Shown here piece by piece: positions 11,460-23,299 of a DNA stretch of 64,000 nt. Position numbers and translations under genes: made by a program. Position 1 is the stretch's first letter. The number at the start of each line of letters is the position of its first letter. The stretch lies in contig NW_026555331.1 in NCBI RefSeq assembly GCF_014898055.3, forward strand, positions 99,780,684 to 99,844,683. Reading direction: 5' to 3'. Source of the DNA: Talpa occidentalis. Lineage: Eukaryota > Chordata > Mammalia > Eulipotyphla > Talpidae. The notes beneath the pieces are model-generated. The model did not search any database, had not been told where the DNA came from, and saw nothing but the letters and a program-made list of their open reading frames with translations.

Positions 11460-11645
11460 ATTTTTTTTTTTTAATCTTAAATTTTATTTTTATATTCCCC
11501 CATACAATTGCAAACGCCCCATTCTGACCCCAATCCTTCCCCTCCCGCCCCCCACCCCCCAAAAAGTGTCTCTGGTTCATAGTTTTTTGTTGATTTTGAT
11601 TTTCACTTTCTTATATTCATTTTCCTGGTCCCTTATTTAAGTTTT
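11460..11645 (-). other. L1 3' UTR with G-rich polypurine tract
   Basis: This is the short 3' UTR between the ORF2 stop and the A-tail. The + strand runs of C at 11536-11564 are, in L1 sense, several runs of three or more G, which could form a G-quadruplex. Such tracts are a known feature of mammalian L1 3' UTRs. Related C-rich tracts occur in the other L1 3' ends here (about 2118, 8082 and 46491). Confidence 0.8.
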
Positions 11646-14600
11646 CTAGATTCCTGCTATGAGTGAGACCATCCGGTATTTTTCTTTTTCTTTTTGGCTT
11701 ATTTCGCTGAGCATGATCCCTTCCAGCGCCATCCATGTTGCTGCAAATTGCATGTGTTTATCTTTTTTGAATGCTGAGTAATATTCCATGGTATATATGT
11801 ACCACATCTTCTTGATCCAGTCATCTACTTTTGGGCATTTGGGTTGTTTCCAAAGCTTAGCTATTGTAAACAGTGCTGCTATAAACATAGGGGTGCAGGT
11901 GCTCTTTGGAATTGATGTTTCTGTGTCCTTTGGGTAAATACCTAGGAGTGGAATTGCTGGATCATATGGAAGCTCTATGTTTAGTAGGTCCAGAAATCTC
12001 CACACAGCTCTCCATAGTGGTTGGACCAGTTTGCACTCCCACCAACAGTGCAGAAGAGTTCCTTTTTCTCCACATCCTCGCCAACATTTGTTGTTGCTAG
12101 TTTTTTTAATATGTGCCATTCTCACTGGTGTGAGATGGTATCTCATTGTAGTTTTGATTTGCATTTCCCTGATTGCAAGTGATGTTGAACATTTTTTCAT
12201 ATGTCTGTTGGCCATTTGCATTTCCTCTTCAGAGAAGTTTCTTTTTAGCTCTTCTGCCCATTTTTTGACTGGATTATTTTCTTTGTTGTTGCTGAGTCTC
12301 ATCAGCTCTTTGCAGATTTTTGTGATCAGTCCTTTATCATTAGTGTTGGGTGCAAAAATGTTCTCCCAGTTGGTGGGGTTTCTCTTTGTTTTTGTTATTG
12401 TCTCTTTTGCTGTGCAGAAGCTCTTTAATTTGATGTAGTCCCAGCTGTTTATCTTTGTCTTCACTATCACTGCTTTGGGTGATGTGTCTGTAAAGATGTC
12501 TTTGATGTGCAAATCCCGTAGTGTTTCACCTATATTTCCTTCTATGTATTTTATGGTTTCAGGTCTTATGTCTAGTTCTTTAATCCATTTTGAGTTGATT
12601 TTTGTGTATGGTGTGAGGTAGTGGTCAAGCTTCATTCTTTTGCATGTAGCGACCCAGTTTTCCCAGCACCATTTATTGAACAAACTTTCTTTGCTCCAAT
12701 GCATAGTCTTTGCTCCTTTGTCAAAGATTAGTTGACCATAAATCTGTGGGTTTATTTCTGGATTTTCTATTCGATTCCATTGGTCTGTATGTCTGTTCTT
12801 GTTCCAATACCATGCAGTTTTGATGATTATGGCTTTGTAGTATAGTTTGAAGTCTGGGAGTTTGATGCCTCCATTTCCTTCTTTTTTTTTCAGTAGAGCT
12901 TTGGCTATTCGGGGTTTTTGGTGATTCCATATGAATTTCATCAATAATTGTTCTATTTCTTTGAAGAATGCCATTGAGATTTTGATTGGAATAGCATTGA
13001 ATCTGTATATTGCTTTTGGTAGGATGGCCATTTTAATAATGTTTATTCTTCCAATCCATGAGCAGGGGATGTCTTTCCATTTCTTTGTGTCTTCTTCTAT
13101 TTCTTTTAACAGTGTTTTATAGTTTTCTTTGTATAGGTCCTTTACCTCTTTTGTTAGATTTATTCCCAAATATTTGATTTTTTTTGTTTCAATAATAAAA
13201 GGGGTGGTTTTTTTGATTTCTTCTTCTTCAGATTTATTGTTTGTGTATAGGAAGGCTACTGACTTTTGCGTGTTGATTTTGTATCCTGCCACTTTACTGA
13301 ACTGACTGATGAGTTGAATTAGTTTTTCTGTGGAGATTTTGGGGTTCTCTATGTATATTATCATATCATCTGCAAATAGTGATAGTTTGACTTCTTCTTT
13401 TCCTATTTGGATTCCTTGGATGTCTTTCTCTTGTCTTATTGCTCTGGCTAGGACTTCCAGTATTATATTGAAAAGCAGTGGTGAGAGTGGACATCCTTGT
13501 CTTGTTCCAGATCTTAATGGAATTGCTTTCAGCTTTTCACCATTGAGAATGATACTGGCTGTTGGCTTGTCATAGATGGCCTTTATGATGTTAAGGTATG
13601 TTCCTTGTATCCCAAGAATTTCAAGGGCTTTTATCATGAATGGGTGTTGCACTTTGTCGAAAGCTTTCTCAGCATCTATTGATATTATCATATGGTTTTT
13701 ATATTTCTTTTTGTTGATGTGTTGGATAACATTGATTGATTTTCGGATGTTAAACCATCCTTGTGCCCCTGGAATGAATCCAACTTGGTCGTGGTGAATT
13801 ATCTTATGGATACATTGTTGGATTCTGATAGCTAAAATTTTATTGAGGATTTTTGCATCAGTGTTCATTAGGGAGATTGGCCTATAGTTTTCCTTTTTTG
13901 TGTTGTCCTTATTCGGTTTTGGTATTAGTGTAATATTGGCTTCATAGAACGTGTTTGGTATTGTCCCTTCCTTCTCAATTTTTTGGAAGAATTTGTGAAG
14001 GATAGGCACTAATTCGTCTCTGAATGTTTGGTAGAATTCATTTGTAAATCCATCAGGTCCTGGGCTTTTGTTTTTGGGGAGGTTTTTGATTACCATTTCA
14101 ATTTCGCTGCTTGTAATTGGTCTGTTTAGGTGTTCTATTTCTTCTTTATCTAGCTTTGGGTGATTGTAGAGTTGTAGGAATTTGTCCATCTCCTCTAGAT
14201 TGTTGAACTTGTTTCCATATAACTGTTCATAGTAGTTACTGATTATTCTTTTGATTTCTGCTGTGTCCGTTGTGATTTCTCCTCTTTCATTTATGATCCT
14301 GTGTATTTGTGCTTTCTCCCTTTTTTCCTTTGTGATCCTGGCTAGGGGTTTGTCTATTTTATTTATTTTTTCAAAGAACCAGCTCTTGGTTTCATTGATC
14401 TTTTGGATTGTTTTTTTAGTTTCAATTTCATTTATTTCTGCTTTGGTTTTTATTATTTCTTTTCTTCTACTGGATATGGGGTTTTTTTGTTGTTCTTTTT
14501 CTAGATCTTTGAGCTTCGAGATTAGGTTGTTTCTTTGAGTTCTTTCTTGTTTTTTGATGTGAGCTTCTATTGCTATATATTTTCCTCTTATTACTGCTTT

Positions 14601-15473
14601 TGCTGCATCCCATACATTTAGGATATTGGTGTCCTCCTTGTCATTCAATTCAAAGAATTTTTTAATTTCTTCTTTGATCTCCTCATTAGTCCAGTGGTCT
14701 TCCAGTAGTGTGGCTTTTAATCTCCATGAGGTAGGATAGTTCCTTGCCTTCTTTTTATGATTTATTTCTAGTTTGATGCCTTCGTGGTCAGAAAAGATGG
14801 TTGGTATGATTTCAATCTTGGTGTATCTGTTGATGTTTGTCTTGTGCCCCAGTATGTGATCGATCCTGGAGAATGATCCGTGTGCGCTTGAGAAAAATGT
14901 GTACTCCGTTTTTTTTGGGTTTAGTGTTCTATAGATGTCTGTTAAGCCCAAATGCTCTAGGTCCTTATTTAGAGCTTTAGTTTCTTTACTTATTTTTTGT
15001 CTTGTTGATCTATCCATTGTTGATAGTGGTGTGTTGAAGTCTCCCACTACGTATGTGTTTTCTCTGATGTCTGTTTTCAGAGAGGACAACAGTTGTCTGA
15101 TATATTTTGGTGCTCTTTCGTTTGGTGAGTATATGTTAATGAGTGTTATTTCTTCTTGAAGTACTGTCCCCTTAATCATAATGTAGTGACCATTGGGGTC
15201 TCTTTTTATTTTTTTGAGTTTGAAGTCTGTTTTATCTGATATAAGTATAGCTGTTCCTGCTTTCTTTTTTGGCCCATTTGCTTGTAGGATTGTTTTCCAT
15301 CCTTTGACTTTGAGCCTATTTTTATCTTTTGTAGCTAAATGTGTTTCCTGGAGACAGCAAAAGGTTGGGTTTTGTTTCTTAATCCAGGCTGCAACTCTGT
15401 GTCTTTTTATTGAAGAGTTTAGTCCATTTACATTTAGAGTTAATATTGATATGTTAGCATCTGTATTTGCCAT
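11646..15473 (-). CDS. L1 ORF2p: endonuclease-reverse transcriptase
   Basis: The 1275-residue protein nicks target DNA and reverse-transcribes L1 RNA at the nick. Its length equals that of human ORF2p. The N-terminal apurinic-type endonuclease shows NVNGLN at 14-19, the catalytic LQETHL (E43), VGDFNTPL (D145, N147), SRIDHILG and FSDH (D229/H230). The reverse transcriptase shows [44 protein letters not shown] and the catalytic LSLFADDM near residue 700. The C-terminal knuckle CX3CX7HX4C is intact ([18 protein letters not shown]). The start is the ATG at 15473, 77 nt after the ORF1 stop. All key residues are present. Confidence 0.97.
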   Translation of the reverse strand: MANTDANISILTLNVNGLNSSIKRHRVAAWIKKQNPTFCCLQETHLATKDKNRLKVKGWKTILQANGPKKKAGTAILISDKTDFKLKKIKRDPNGHYIMIKGTVLQEEITLINIYSPNERAPKYIRQLLSSLKTDIRENTYVVGDFNTPLSTMDRSTRQKISKETKALNKDLEHLGLTDIYRTLNPKKTEYTFFSSAHGSFSRIDHILGHKTNINRYTKIEIIPTIFSDHEGIKLEINHKKKARNYPTSWRLKATLLEDHWTNEEIKEEIKKFFELNDKEDTNILNVWDAAKAVIRGKYIAIEAHIKKQERTQRNNLISKLKDLEKEQQKNPISSRRKEIIKTKAEINEIETKKTIQKINETKSWFFEKINKIDKPLARITKEKREKAQIHRIINERGEITTDTAEIKRIISNYYEQLYGNKFNNLEEMDKFLQLYNHPKLDKEEIEHLNRPITSSEIEMVIKNLPKNKSPGPDGFTNEFYQTFRDELVPILHKFFQKIEKEGTIPNTFYEANITLIPKPNKDNTKKENYRPISLMNTDAKILNKILAIRIQQCIHKIIHHDQVGFIPGAQGWFNIRKSINVIQHINKKKYKNHMIISIDAEKAFDKVQHPFMIKALEILGIQGTYLNIIKAIYDKPTASIILNGEKLKAIPLRSGTRQGCPLSPLLFNIILEVLARAIRQEKDIQGIQIGKEEVKLSLFADDMIIYIENPKISTEKLIQLISQFSKVAGYKINTQKSVAFLYTNNKSEEEEIKKTTPFIIETKKIKYLGINLTKEVKDLYKENYKTLLKEIEEDTKKWKDIPCSWIGRINIIKMAILPKAIYRFNAIPIKISMAFFKEIEQLLMKFIWNHQKPRIAKALLKKKEGNGGIKLPDFKLYYKAIIIKTAWYWNKNRHTDQWNRIENPEINPQIYGQLIFDKGAKTMHWSKESLFNKWCWENWVATCKRMKLDHYLTPYTKINSKWIKELDIRPETIKYIEGNIGETLRDLHIKDIFTDTSPKAVIVKTKINSWDYIKLKSFCTAKETITKTKRNPTNWENIFAPNTNDKGLITKICKELMRLSNNKENNPVKKWAEELKRNFSEEEMQMANRHMKKCSTSLAIREMQIKTTMRYHLTPVRMAHIKKTSNNKCWRGCGEKGTLLHCWWECKLVQPLWRAVWRFLDLLNIELPYDPAIPLLGIYPKDTETSIPKSTCTPMFIAALFTIAKLWKQPKCPKVDDWIKKMWYIYTMEYYSAFKKDKHMQFAATWMALEGIMLSEISQKEKEKYRMVSLIAGI

Positions 15474-15550
15474 TATGTTTGTCTTTCCTTTGATTTTATT
15501 TATTCTTTTAATAACTTTTTTTTTTTTTTTTTTTTGGTCTTCTTTCGTTT

Positions 15551-16621
15551 TTATTTGTCCCTCTGAGGTTCTGGCTTTAGGATTCCTTGTAGTATTTTTT
15601 GGAGTGGAGGTTTATTCGTAATGAAATTCCGGAGTTTCTCTTTGTCTGGGAAGGTCCATATTCTTTCTTCATGGAGGAAAGAGAGCTTTGCGGGATAGAG
15701 TATTCTTGGTTGGCATCTGTTTTCTTGGAGTCTGTTGACTATGTCCCTCCACTCTCTCCTTGCCCGTAGTGTTTCTTCAGAGAAGTCTGGTGTCAGCCTG
15801 ATTGGTTTTCCTTTGAATGTTATCTGTTTCTTCCCTCTTGTCAGCTTCATTATTTTTTCCTTGTCCTGGATTCTTGGGAGCTTTACTATTATGTGTCTTG
15901 CTGTGTTTTTCCTTTCGTCGTGGAAGTTTGGTGTTCTTCTTGCTTCTTGTATATCAATTTTCAGTTCCTTCTTCGCATTTGGGAAGTTCTCTTCAATTAT
16001 CTCCTGGAATATTTTCTCTGTTCCTACATCTCTCTCCTCTCCTTCTGGAATTCCTATAACTCTTATATTTCCTTTCCTCATGGAGTCAGATAGTTCTCGA
16101 AGTCTTTCTTCATTCTTTTTCCTTCGTACTTCTCTTTCCTTTTCTGTTTTGGTTCTTTTTATTTCTGTGTCTTCAAGAGAACTTATTCGTTCTTCCATTT
16201 CATCTATTCTGCTTTCCTTGCTTTTCCCGGAGTTCTTTAGTTCCTCCATTAATTCTTTGATCTCCTGCATTTCTTTTACTTCCCTCTTTAGGGACTCAAT
16301 TTCATTCTTCTGACCATTGTTTTCCCTCTTTAGGGACTCAATTTCCTTCTTCTGATCTATCACTTTTTTAATCATGGCAATTTTAAATTCTCTTTCTGGA
16401 AGGCTCAGAAGTTCTTCCAAGTTGCTGTCGTTGCAATCTGGGGAGTGGTTTTCTTTTTGTGGTGTGCTTCTTTCCTGAGGAGTTGTTAGGTTGCGTGTGG
16501 TTCTTCTACTCCCTACTGTCTGTTTTCTAATTTGTCGTATGCGTTGGGACACTGTGATGCTCGGACTGACTGGCATCTTGGGTGAACTTCTCCGCTCCCC
16601 TCTGGCTCTTCCAGGAGCCAT
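15551..16621 (-). CDS. L1 ORF1p: RNA-binding nucleic-acid chaperone
   Basis: The 356-residue protein forms trimers, coats L1 RNA and is needed for retrotransposition. Order seen: a basic N-terminus (1-60), a coiled coil (about 66-175) rich in E, K and R, an RRM (about 184-255, core [11 protein letters not shown]), and a C-terminal domain (about 265-345, with RARREWRDI and ILYPAKLSF). The coiled coil contains a 14-residue tandem repeat, [14 protein letters not shown] then [14 protein letters not shown] (residues 91-118; DNA 16281-16364, 42-bp period). The start at 16621 is the first ATG after the CpG-rich 5' UTR. Confidence 0.95.
   Translation of the reverse strand: MAPGRARGERRSSPKMPVSPSITVSQRIRQIRKQTVGSRRTTRNLTTPQERSTPQKENHSPDCNDSNLEELLSLPEREFKIAMIKKVIDQKKEIESLKRENNGQKNEIESLKREVKEMQEIKELMEELKNSGKSKESRIDEMEERISSLEDTEIKRTKTEKEREVRRKKNEERLRELSDSMRKGNIRVIGIPEGEERDVGTEKIFQEIIEENFPNAKKELKIDIQEARRTPNFHDERKNTARHIIVKLPRIQDKEKIMKLTRGKKQITFKGKPIRLTPDFSEETLRARREWRDIVNRLQENRCQPRILYPAKLSFLHEERIWTFPDKEKLRNFITNKPPLQKILQGILKPEPQRDK
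16281..16364 (-). repeat. 42-bp tandem duplication in L1 ORF1
   Basis: tccctctttagggactcaat begins at 16281 and again at 16323. Two copies, 42 nt apart, encode two 14-residue (double heptad) blocks of the coiled coil. Confidence 0.93.
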
Positions 16622-17259
16622 CTCTGCCTTCTGGGGGAGCTTTCTGCTGGTTTTAGGCAGTTTTTACTGAAGAAATGTCCCTTTTCTCAAATGGCGAAGC
16701 GGGATGCAGTCCCTGCGCCTCCGGTTTCAGGCACACTCTTCTGCGCACCCGGTCTGCCCCGGACGTGGGTGCCTGCTCCCTCTGTGGGCTCAGACTGCTG
16801 GTCGGAAGGGGCCTGGCATGGGCTAACTTCCCGGCTGGCCACTGGGTCCTCCAGAAGCCTTCTGCCCTTTTCAAGCAGTCTTAAGAAATTTCCTGTTCTA
16901 TGGGGTGTTTGTGACTTTTTTTTTCCTGGTCACTAGGTGGCGCCAGAGATCTCTCCTATTGTCCTTGGGGGGCTGTTTTTCGTCCCCCCCATCCCGTGGG
17001 ACAGGGAACAGAGCGGGAATGGTAGGGTACACCTCAACAGCTTTGGGGTGCTGTGTCTGCCTTGTGCCCCACCGTCGTGGAGAACCCACTCCCCGAATTT
17101 TCGTGCCCCGGGTCTCAGTTCAAAGCCCTCAGTTCCAGGACGCGGGCTGTAGCCCAGTTCAGTGGCGCGGGAATGGCGCCTTTTGCACCGCTCCCGTGCC
17201 CGGGTGCCTGGTTCCTGCTTACTCAGGGAGGGACCTTCACGTCAGTGAGGACCTCCGCG

Positions 17260-17301
17260 CGTCTCCCCGCAAGCCTAGGTCGTCTCCCCGCAAGCCTAGG
17301 T
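17260..17301 (-). repeat. 21-bp tandem duplication in L1 5' UTR
   Basis: cgtctccccgcaagcctagg occurs twice in tandem (period 21 nt). Confidence 0.92.
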
Positions 17302-17821
17302 CGCAGGCGCGGGTACCTGGGCAGCCGCGATTCGGGTCTGCACTTGCTTTTCAAGCTCGCGGAGCGCGCCCCTTTCCACGCAAGCTTACCGGCAGCCCGG
17401 GCTGTGTGCGCGTCTCCCGGGGTCTTTGTTCTTCTCTAATGGCGCTCGGAGCCGTTCGCTCACCGCTGCGGCGAATCCTGCAGGGTTCACCTCAGCTCCC
17501 GTTCACGGGGTGTGGTGGCTGCAATAATTCCTTTCCACTCACAGTCCCGCTTGCTGCGTCGTTTGTTCTTGTTTGTTGTTTTGCTTTGTTGTTTCCCTCC
17601 TCTCTGCTGGTCGGACGGAGAGTGCCGCCTCTGTGGGCGGGGGAGGGGAGCAGGGTTCTGCACTTCCCTCCCTTCTGGTCCTCTTTTATGGCCACTTTCT
17701 TCTTCGGGTAGTTTGCTGGAGTCGTCCGTTTATCTTCCGTGTCCCAGTTCTCACTGGGACCTGCCGCTTTTCCTCCCTATTAACTTTTTTTAATGGGAGA
17801 TCTTACTCGCAGCGTCTCCTC

Positions 17822-17832
17822 GCCGCCATGTT
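17822..17832 (-). promoter_or_regulatory. YY1-like site at L1 start
   Basis: Read on the L1 sense strand this is AACATGGCGGC, a perfect match to AANATGGCGGC, about 10 nt from the first base of the element. In human L1 a YY1 site at the same position fixes the transcription start. The role here is inferred from that parallel. Confidence 0.65.
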
Positions 17833-17962
17833 GCTCCGCCCCAGTTCTTTATTTTTTAATGAATCTCTAGTTTTCCATAGTGACTACACCAGCTTATAGT
17901 CCCACTAACGGTGTTTGTGGATTCCCTTTTCTCTGCATATAGAGCAGCATTTATTTTCGCTT

Positions 17963-18065
17963 GTTTTTTTTTTTTAAAGATTTATTTATGCATACAAGAG
18001 CTGGGCTACAGACTAGAGGTGTGGAAGGTGAGAGGATTCACCAGAAACAGAGTAGGAAACAGAAC
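17963..18065 (-). mobile_element. 5'-truncated SINE fragment
   Basis: Only the tail half is present: aaagatttatttatgcatac, then gagaggattcaccagaaac on the + strand. It belongs to the older SINE type with tgcataaataaat tails and lies inside the older L1. Confidence 0.75.
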
Positions 18066-18486
18066 ATGCAGATTCTCTTGTCTTTTTGATGTTGGTCATT
18101 CTAACAGGCGTGAGGTGTTATTTCATTGTTTTTCTAATGACTAGTGATGTTAAGCACTTTTTATGTACCTGTTCACCTTTTGTGTATCTTCCTTGGAGAA
18201 ATGTCTACTCAGGTCTTCTATCCATGTTTCAGTTGAGTGGTTTTTTTCCTCTTGAGTAGTTCTTCATGTGTTTTGGATATCATAGATGTGTGATTTATAA
18301 ATATTTTTCCCATTCCATAGGTTGCCTTTTCACTTTTTTGAAGGTTTCTTTGGCGGTGTAGAAACTTTTAAGTTTGATGTAGTCCCACTTGTTTATTTTT
18401 TTATGTAGTTGCTATGCTTGAGCTTTCATATTCAAGAAATCATTACCAAGACCTATGTCAAGGAGCTCTTTTCCTATGTATTCTTT

Positions 18487-18751
18487 TTTTTTTTTCCAAG
18501 ATTTATTTATTTATTTATACAAGCACTGGGTACAGTTAGAAGTGCAGGAGGGTGAGAGAATTCACCAGAGCAGAGAGCAGAACAGGCAGAGTGACAAAAC
18601 ACACCACTGAGGGGAGCAGCAGGCACGGCAGGAGAGGTCTGTCGCACCATGTGGGACCCTCGCCAGCGGCCGGGGATCGAACTGGAACTGCAGAGGCTGA
18701 GGGCAGCTTCATAGCCCAGCGCTCAACCGCTGTGCCACCAAGGGAGGCCCG
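18487..18751 (-). mobile_element. SINE, young type
   Basis: This is a full-length copy in reverse, ending ccaccaagggaggcccg on the + strand. The flanks tgtattcttt (18477-18486 and 18752-18761) are a 10-bp target duplication. It sits in the older L1. Confidence 0.9.
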
Positions 18752-21411
18752 TGTATTCTTTAAAGGGCTTTCTTTGATTTAGTTTAAAGCAGTGTAAAAC
18801 AAGCATCCATTTTTATTCTTTTACATGTGAGTATTCAATTATCCCAGCACCACCTAGTGAAGATTATTTTTGAGTAGTTGCTGTTTTTCTTGTGAAAGAG
18901 AGCAAAGTTAGGAACAACCTATGTCACCATCCTGGTGACGCCACACTCCAGAAGACTCAAGAGTTGCATTTCTACTAAGCATTTAGTCCTCTTGTATCTC
19001 TAATATATTTTTCCTATTCTGTTATTTGTCTTTTAGATGTACATATGGCACTGGTTTCTAACTTTAAAGCTTTAAAAAGCTTTCCTATTAGTGGTTTTTC
19101 CTTAATGGATTTGGATTTATTAAAAATTTGGGAAATAATTTTCTCTCCAGAATTATAGAATTTCACAAACATCAGTTGGAACTCAATTGTTCAACTGAAA
19201 TAAATAGGAGACTATCTGACAAAGAGTATCTTAAAGCTTCCTCCCTCGTTGAGTCCAGACTAGCTCAGTAATGCCCCTGGAGACCCATGCTTTCTGGCCT
19301 TTTTCTTCTGCCAGGGGTCCTCCTGATGCACCCTGCCTCACGGTAACAAGATAGGTGCAGTAGGGTTTCTATTCAAGCAGGAGAAAGAAGATCTGGGGGC
19401 TGTTTGTATCAAGAAATTGAAACATCCCCCCCCCAAAATTCTAAGCCGATGTCTTACTGAGCCTAAGTATGTCATAGACAACTCTACTTCCCAGGGAATC
19501 TGGGGAAGTAAACATTTGATCTTGTCATATGACCTTTATGAATAAAATCAGAAAAGGATTTTGGAATAGCAGTTTATAGATCATCCTAGGCCTATGCTTT
19601 CATACCTTGTGTTTGTAATTTTACTACATCTGGAATACATTTATTACTAAATGTGCTAAGAGGTGAGTTGAGAGATTACAGTTTACTTTTTCCCAAAATC
19701 TCAATATCATGCATTTTTTCCTCACTGATTTAAATTACCGCTTTTTAGTCTATGCCAAATAACATATTGTGTCTGTTTCCAAATGCTCTATTTTCTTCAC
19801 AAGTCTCTACTATTGATCCCAGCCATGAACTGTATAAATTACTAAAGTTCTAGTGTGCATTTTAATATCAAGCATCTAATTACTCTTTCTTGTCTAGTTT
19901 TCTTTGTTCTTACATGTTTATGCATCTCAATAAACATCAGAATCATTTTGTCAAATTCTGAACACATTCCATTTTAATTTTTATTGAAATTATATTAAAT
20001 GCTTATATTAGAGAGGATTTAATCTTTATGATAGGAAATCTCCTGTAGAAGGGATATTTCATAAAGCTTTCTGGTGCTGTACTATTGGCATATAGAATAA
20101 TTAATGATTTTCACTTTTATAACCAGCTACTTTTACTGCATCTCTGATTGTATGTTTGTTGGTTGATAGCATGTAACCTGTAGGTAATATTTTCCTTGCC
20201 TAGGATTCTGTTTATCTGCTTTCTTCCCTCATTGCATTAGTAAATAGTACAGAATAATATTACATTGTTATAGTAATGTGGGAATTTGCTTTGATTAGCT
20301 ATTATGTCTTATATTAGCTTCTGATTCAGGATCTATATTTGCAAAGAAATGTCTTTATAGTATTACATTTTTTGTATATTCCCTTTGAGTCTATGCTTAG
20401 GCAGTGCTTGCCAAAACTGAGATCAGTTTTTTTATTCATCATTATTATTGTCTAATTCTTTTGTTAGGCTCACATTTACGTCTATGCAAGCTAGAATTTA
20501 TCCTGGAATTATATGTGGGTCATTTTCCCTGCATTGTCATAGGATTATTAATTGAAAAAAAGCATCTCCTTGCTATGCAAATGAGTAAGAGGTTTCTTTT
20601 TTAATTTGCTGCTGTTGTTATTTAATGCTAAAGAAGAGCGATAGGGTATCTCCGTCAAACTCTCCTGATCTTTCTTAGCCTTGTCACTTAATTTGCTGCC
20701 TCCTGAGAAAGGTTAGTGGCTAGCACCTTTATCTGAGGGAGAACTACCACACCATAAAAATGGGTCACCTTTTAGCTAGGAAATGGCAGCTTCTTTCTTT
20801 TTAAAACATATCTTGCCCTCAAATTCCTGGAGTTGTTGTTTTGTAAAGTATATTGGATTGCTCTGTTCATTTCAAATATCATGATATTCACCAGTATGTA
20901 CTAAAGACTGAAGTTTTGATGAGCTGATACCTCCTTTGCATATGTTTCTAACTGGGCAACCTGGGAAGCTAAATGTGTTACATGGGTTGGTGAGCACACC
21001 TGGCAGGTCAAGCTAAATGATGTGAAGTTGCCACCCCATTACCCATGCTCACCACCCAAAGCCAGGTCCCATTTGGAATGCAGGGACAGTGAGAACCTGT
21101 TGGCATGCAAAATGTGACCTCTGAATCCCACAGAGCAGTTCCCATTAACGATCAGATGTGTGTCCTTGGATTGCCTGAAATAAACCAATGAATAAATGCC
21201 AGATGCCTTCCCTCCCTCACAGTTGGATATGTGCATCTTTTCCTATGTAATTCACAAAATTCGAGTTGCAAGTACTTTCATGTTCCCCCCTGTTGACTTT
21301 AGTGAACCCCAAAACTTTGCTTACTTGTCTTCCTTCCTGGCCTTCTAATGCCACAGGACAAAGAACACTTGCTATGTATGGAGCAGCCCGACTCTTTCCC
21401 AAAATTATAGA

Positions 21412-21470
21412 TATCTATCATTATCTGTCTGTCTAGCTAGCTAGCTGTTATCTAGCTATCTATCTCTACC
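21412..21470. repeat. Imperfect (TATC/TAGC)n tetranucleotide repeat
   Basis: Units of atct, gtct and agct follow each other with interruptions. Confidence 0.8.
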
Positions 21471-22414
21471 TAACTACCCTATGTTTCTAGGAGGGGAGGG
21501 AGAGGGAACCGTTTCAGACAGTGTAAGAAATACATACTCATTGTAGAGAAGCTAACCTCACAGAAACATATGAAGAAAATAAAACCTAAGCTTAGTTATA
21601 TCACCTAGAAATAATTACTACTGATAACATATTGATGCTTCCTTCCAGTTTTTCATATGTATATAAATGCATACTAGGCACATATTCAGAACTTACTGTT
21701 TTTTTTTCACGTCTCTATTTTCTTTACCTCACTCTTTGCCTTTTTGATTACAAGTCTCCCCTCCCAGAAAAAATATCAAACAATTCCAAAAATTTGGGGT
21801 ATAGAGTGAAATATTTTAACTCAGATGCATTGTTCTGAATAACCATTTATATACAACCTTTATCCATTCATACTCTTTGTGAATTTTCCTATTTTAATTT
21901 TTTATTTGTTTGTAAGAACTCTTTACATACCTGAATATATTCATATGTCCATAATGTCCTTGTCTGTTTCACATGTTGCCAGTTTTTCTCAAAGTTCACC
22001 ATGAGTCTGTTAACTTTGTTTACTATGATTTCTGTCTCTTTATAGGAATTAAAAATTTGTCAAGTTTTTCCTTTATGGGTTTTGTGTAGAAGACTTTTTT
22101 AGGAAGCATTTCCATTCTCCAGGGTGTAAAAATAACACATTTAGTCATTTAAATTTATTCATTTGCCTTTATAAGTACCACACTGCTTTAATGCTTTAGA
22201 CTGTTAAGGTGGCTTTTATACCCCCTTCCCAATTGTCCCAACTCCATTTATTTTATATATAGAATCACTTCACCACTGAGATAGGCAATATATTCTGTAA
22301 TCTAGTAGAGCAATATCCCCTTCCTCTTTTACATTTATTTACATAAGTTTCCAGATGAACTATGAAAGCAGCTTAACATTTAAAAGAAATCCAATGAGTA
22401 TAATATAGAGTAGG

Positions 22415-22686
22415 GCCTCCCTGGTGGTTGGTGCAAGGTGAGGCACAGCACTGTGAGGCTATCCACAGCCACTGCAGCATGAGTTTGATCCCCAGACAGG
22501 GAAGTGACCCACAAGGCACAGCAGACCTCTCCTGACTCCCCCACTGCTCCCCTCAGCAGTGTGTTTCAGTCAGTCTGCCCATTCTGTTCCCCACTCTGTC
22601 TCTGGCGAATCATCTCACCCCCCTCCCATACCTCTGGCCTGTACCCCAGTTCTTGTATACATAAATAAATACATTTTTTAAAAAAG
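22415..22686 (+). mobile_element. SINE, older subfamily, full length
   Basis: The head cctccctggtggttggtgc lacks the intact A box of young copies; the B box is tttgatcccc. The 13-bp duplication aatatagagtagg flanks it (22402-22414 and 22687-22699). Confidence 0.92.
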
Positions 22687-23299
22687 AATATAGAGTAGGT
22701 TGGGGATGATGAATATATTTACAGTATTGAATGTTTCCATTAATTCACCTATACTGTATTATTATTAAGTCTTGTTATAAATCCTTTGTCAATATTCTCT
22801 TTGTCCAAATGTCTTTTGATGTTCTCACCCCTTTTTTATTCTGTACGGGCTGTAGAATCACTTTCTCAAGCTCTGCTAATCCTGTTGAAAATTATTAGAA
22901 TTGCCACAAGTTTGTTAATAAATGTAGGGAAAATAAACACCTTGAAACAGTTGTTCTCCTCCAGGAATGTGGTACATTTCTTTATTTAGTCAAAATGTCT
23001 TTATTGACCTTCAGTAAAGCACTTAGCTACTTTCACAATGTTTTTACACATTGCTTATTAAGCTCTTTTTCTCAATATTTTTAAAATTACTTTTGGCTCT
23101 TGCCAAATTTTCTAGTTGCCCACCCATTGTATAGAGGGAGGAAATGATATTTACTTGTTTGCTTGCTTGTTTGTTTATGAGCCAACTCATTGAATCCTCA
23201 TTAATTTCCAATAGATTTTGCATTTTGTTCTTTAGGGTTTCCTAACTAGACAGTCATATCATTTTTTAAAATGGTTCTATTTAAATCTTTTTTGATTTT

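Larger units (their letters stand above)
11460..17842 (-). mobile_element. Full-length LINE-1 retrotransposon, both ORFs open
   Basis: This is a complete non-LTR retrotransposon of about 6.38 kb, on the strand opposite DNAH11, in the intron between exons E and F. In L1 sense order: CpG-rich 5' UTR (17842-16622), ORF1 of 356 codons, a 77-nt spacer, ORF2 of 1275 codons, a short 3' UTR of about 186 nt with a G-rich tract, and an A-tail (T-run from 11461). An 11-bp perfect target-site duplication, agttctttatt, flanks it (11449-11459 and 17843-17853). The empty site reads tctttattttttaa, a good match to the L1 endonuclease target (5'-TTTT/AA). The flanks join into an older L1, so this is a nested insertion. 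Neither ORF has a stop or frameshift, so it is young and may be competent. Confidence 0.95.
16622..17842 (-). promoter_or_regulatory. L1 5' UTR / internal promoter, CpG-rich
   Basis: These 1221 bp are GC-rich and dense in CpG, unlike the AT-rich intron around them, as expected of an L1 internal promoter. The sense strand begins GGGGCGGAGCAACATGGCGG. A 21-bp unit is repeated in tandem at 17260-17301. On the opposite (+) strand a 268-codon ORF (16905-17711) crosses most of the region. The CpG content being kept suggests recent insertion, since methylated CpGs decay quickly. Confidence 0.88.
17843..18880 (-). mobile_element. Older L1, ORF2 part (continuation)
   Basis: This continues the host L1 after the nested insertion: ttttccatagtgactacacc and gttggtcattctaacaggcg match antisense L1 ORF2 3' coding. 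It is broken again by two SINE pieces (about 17963-18065 and 18487-18751) and fades at about 18880. Frames are destroyed. Confidence 0.72.

Noticed and set aside
11977..15621. Many + strand ORFs between 11.9 and 16.3 kb
   Set aside because: They are antisense shadows of the L1 ORF1 and ORF2 reading frames; hydrophobic because the complement of A-rich coding DNA is T-rich.
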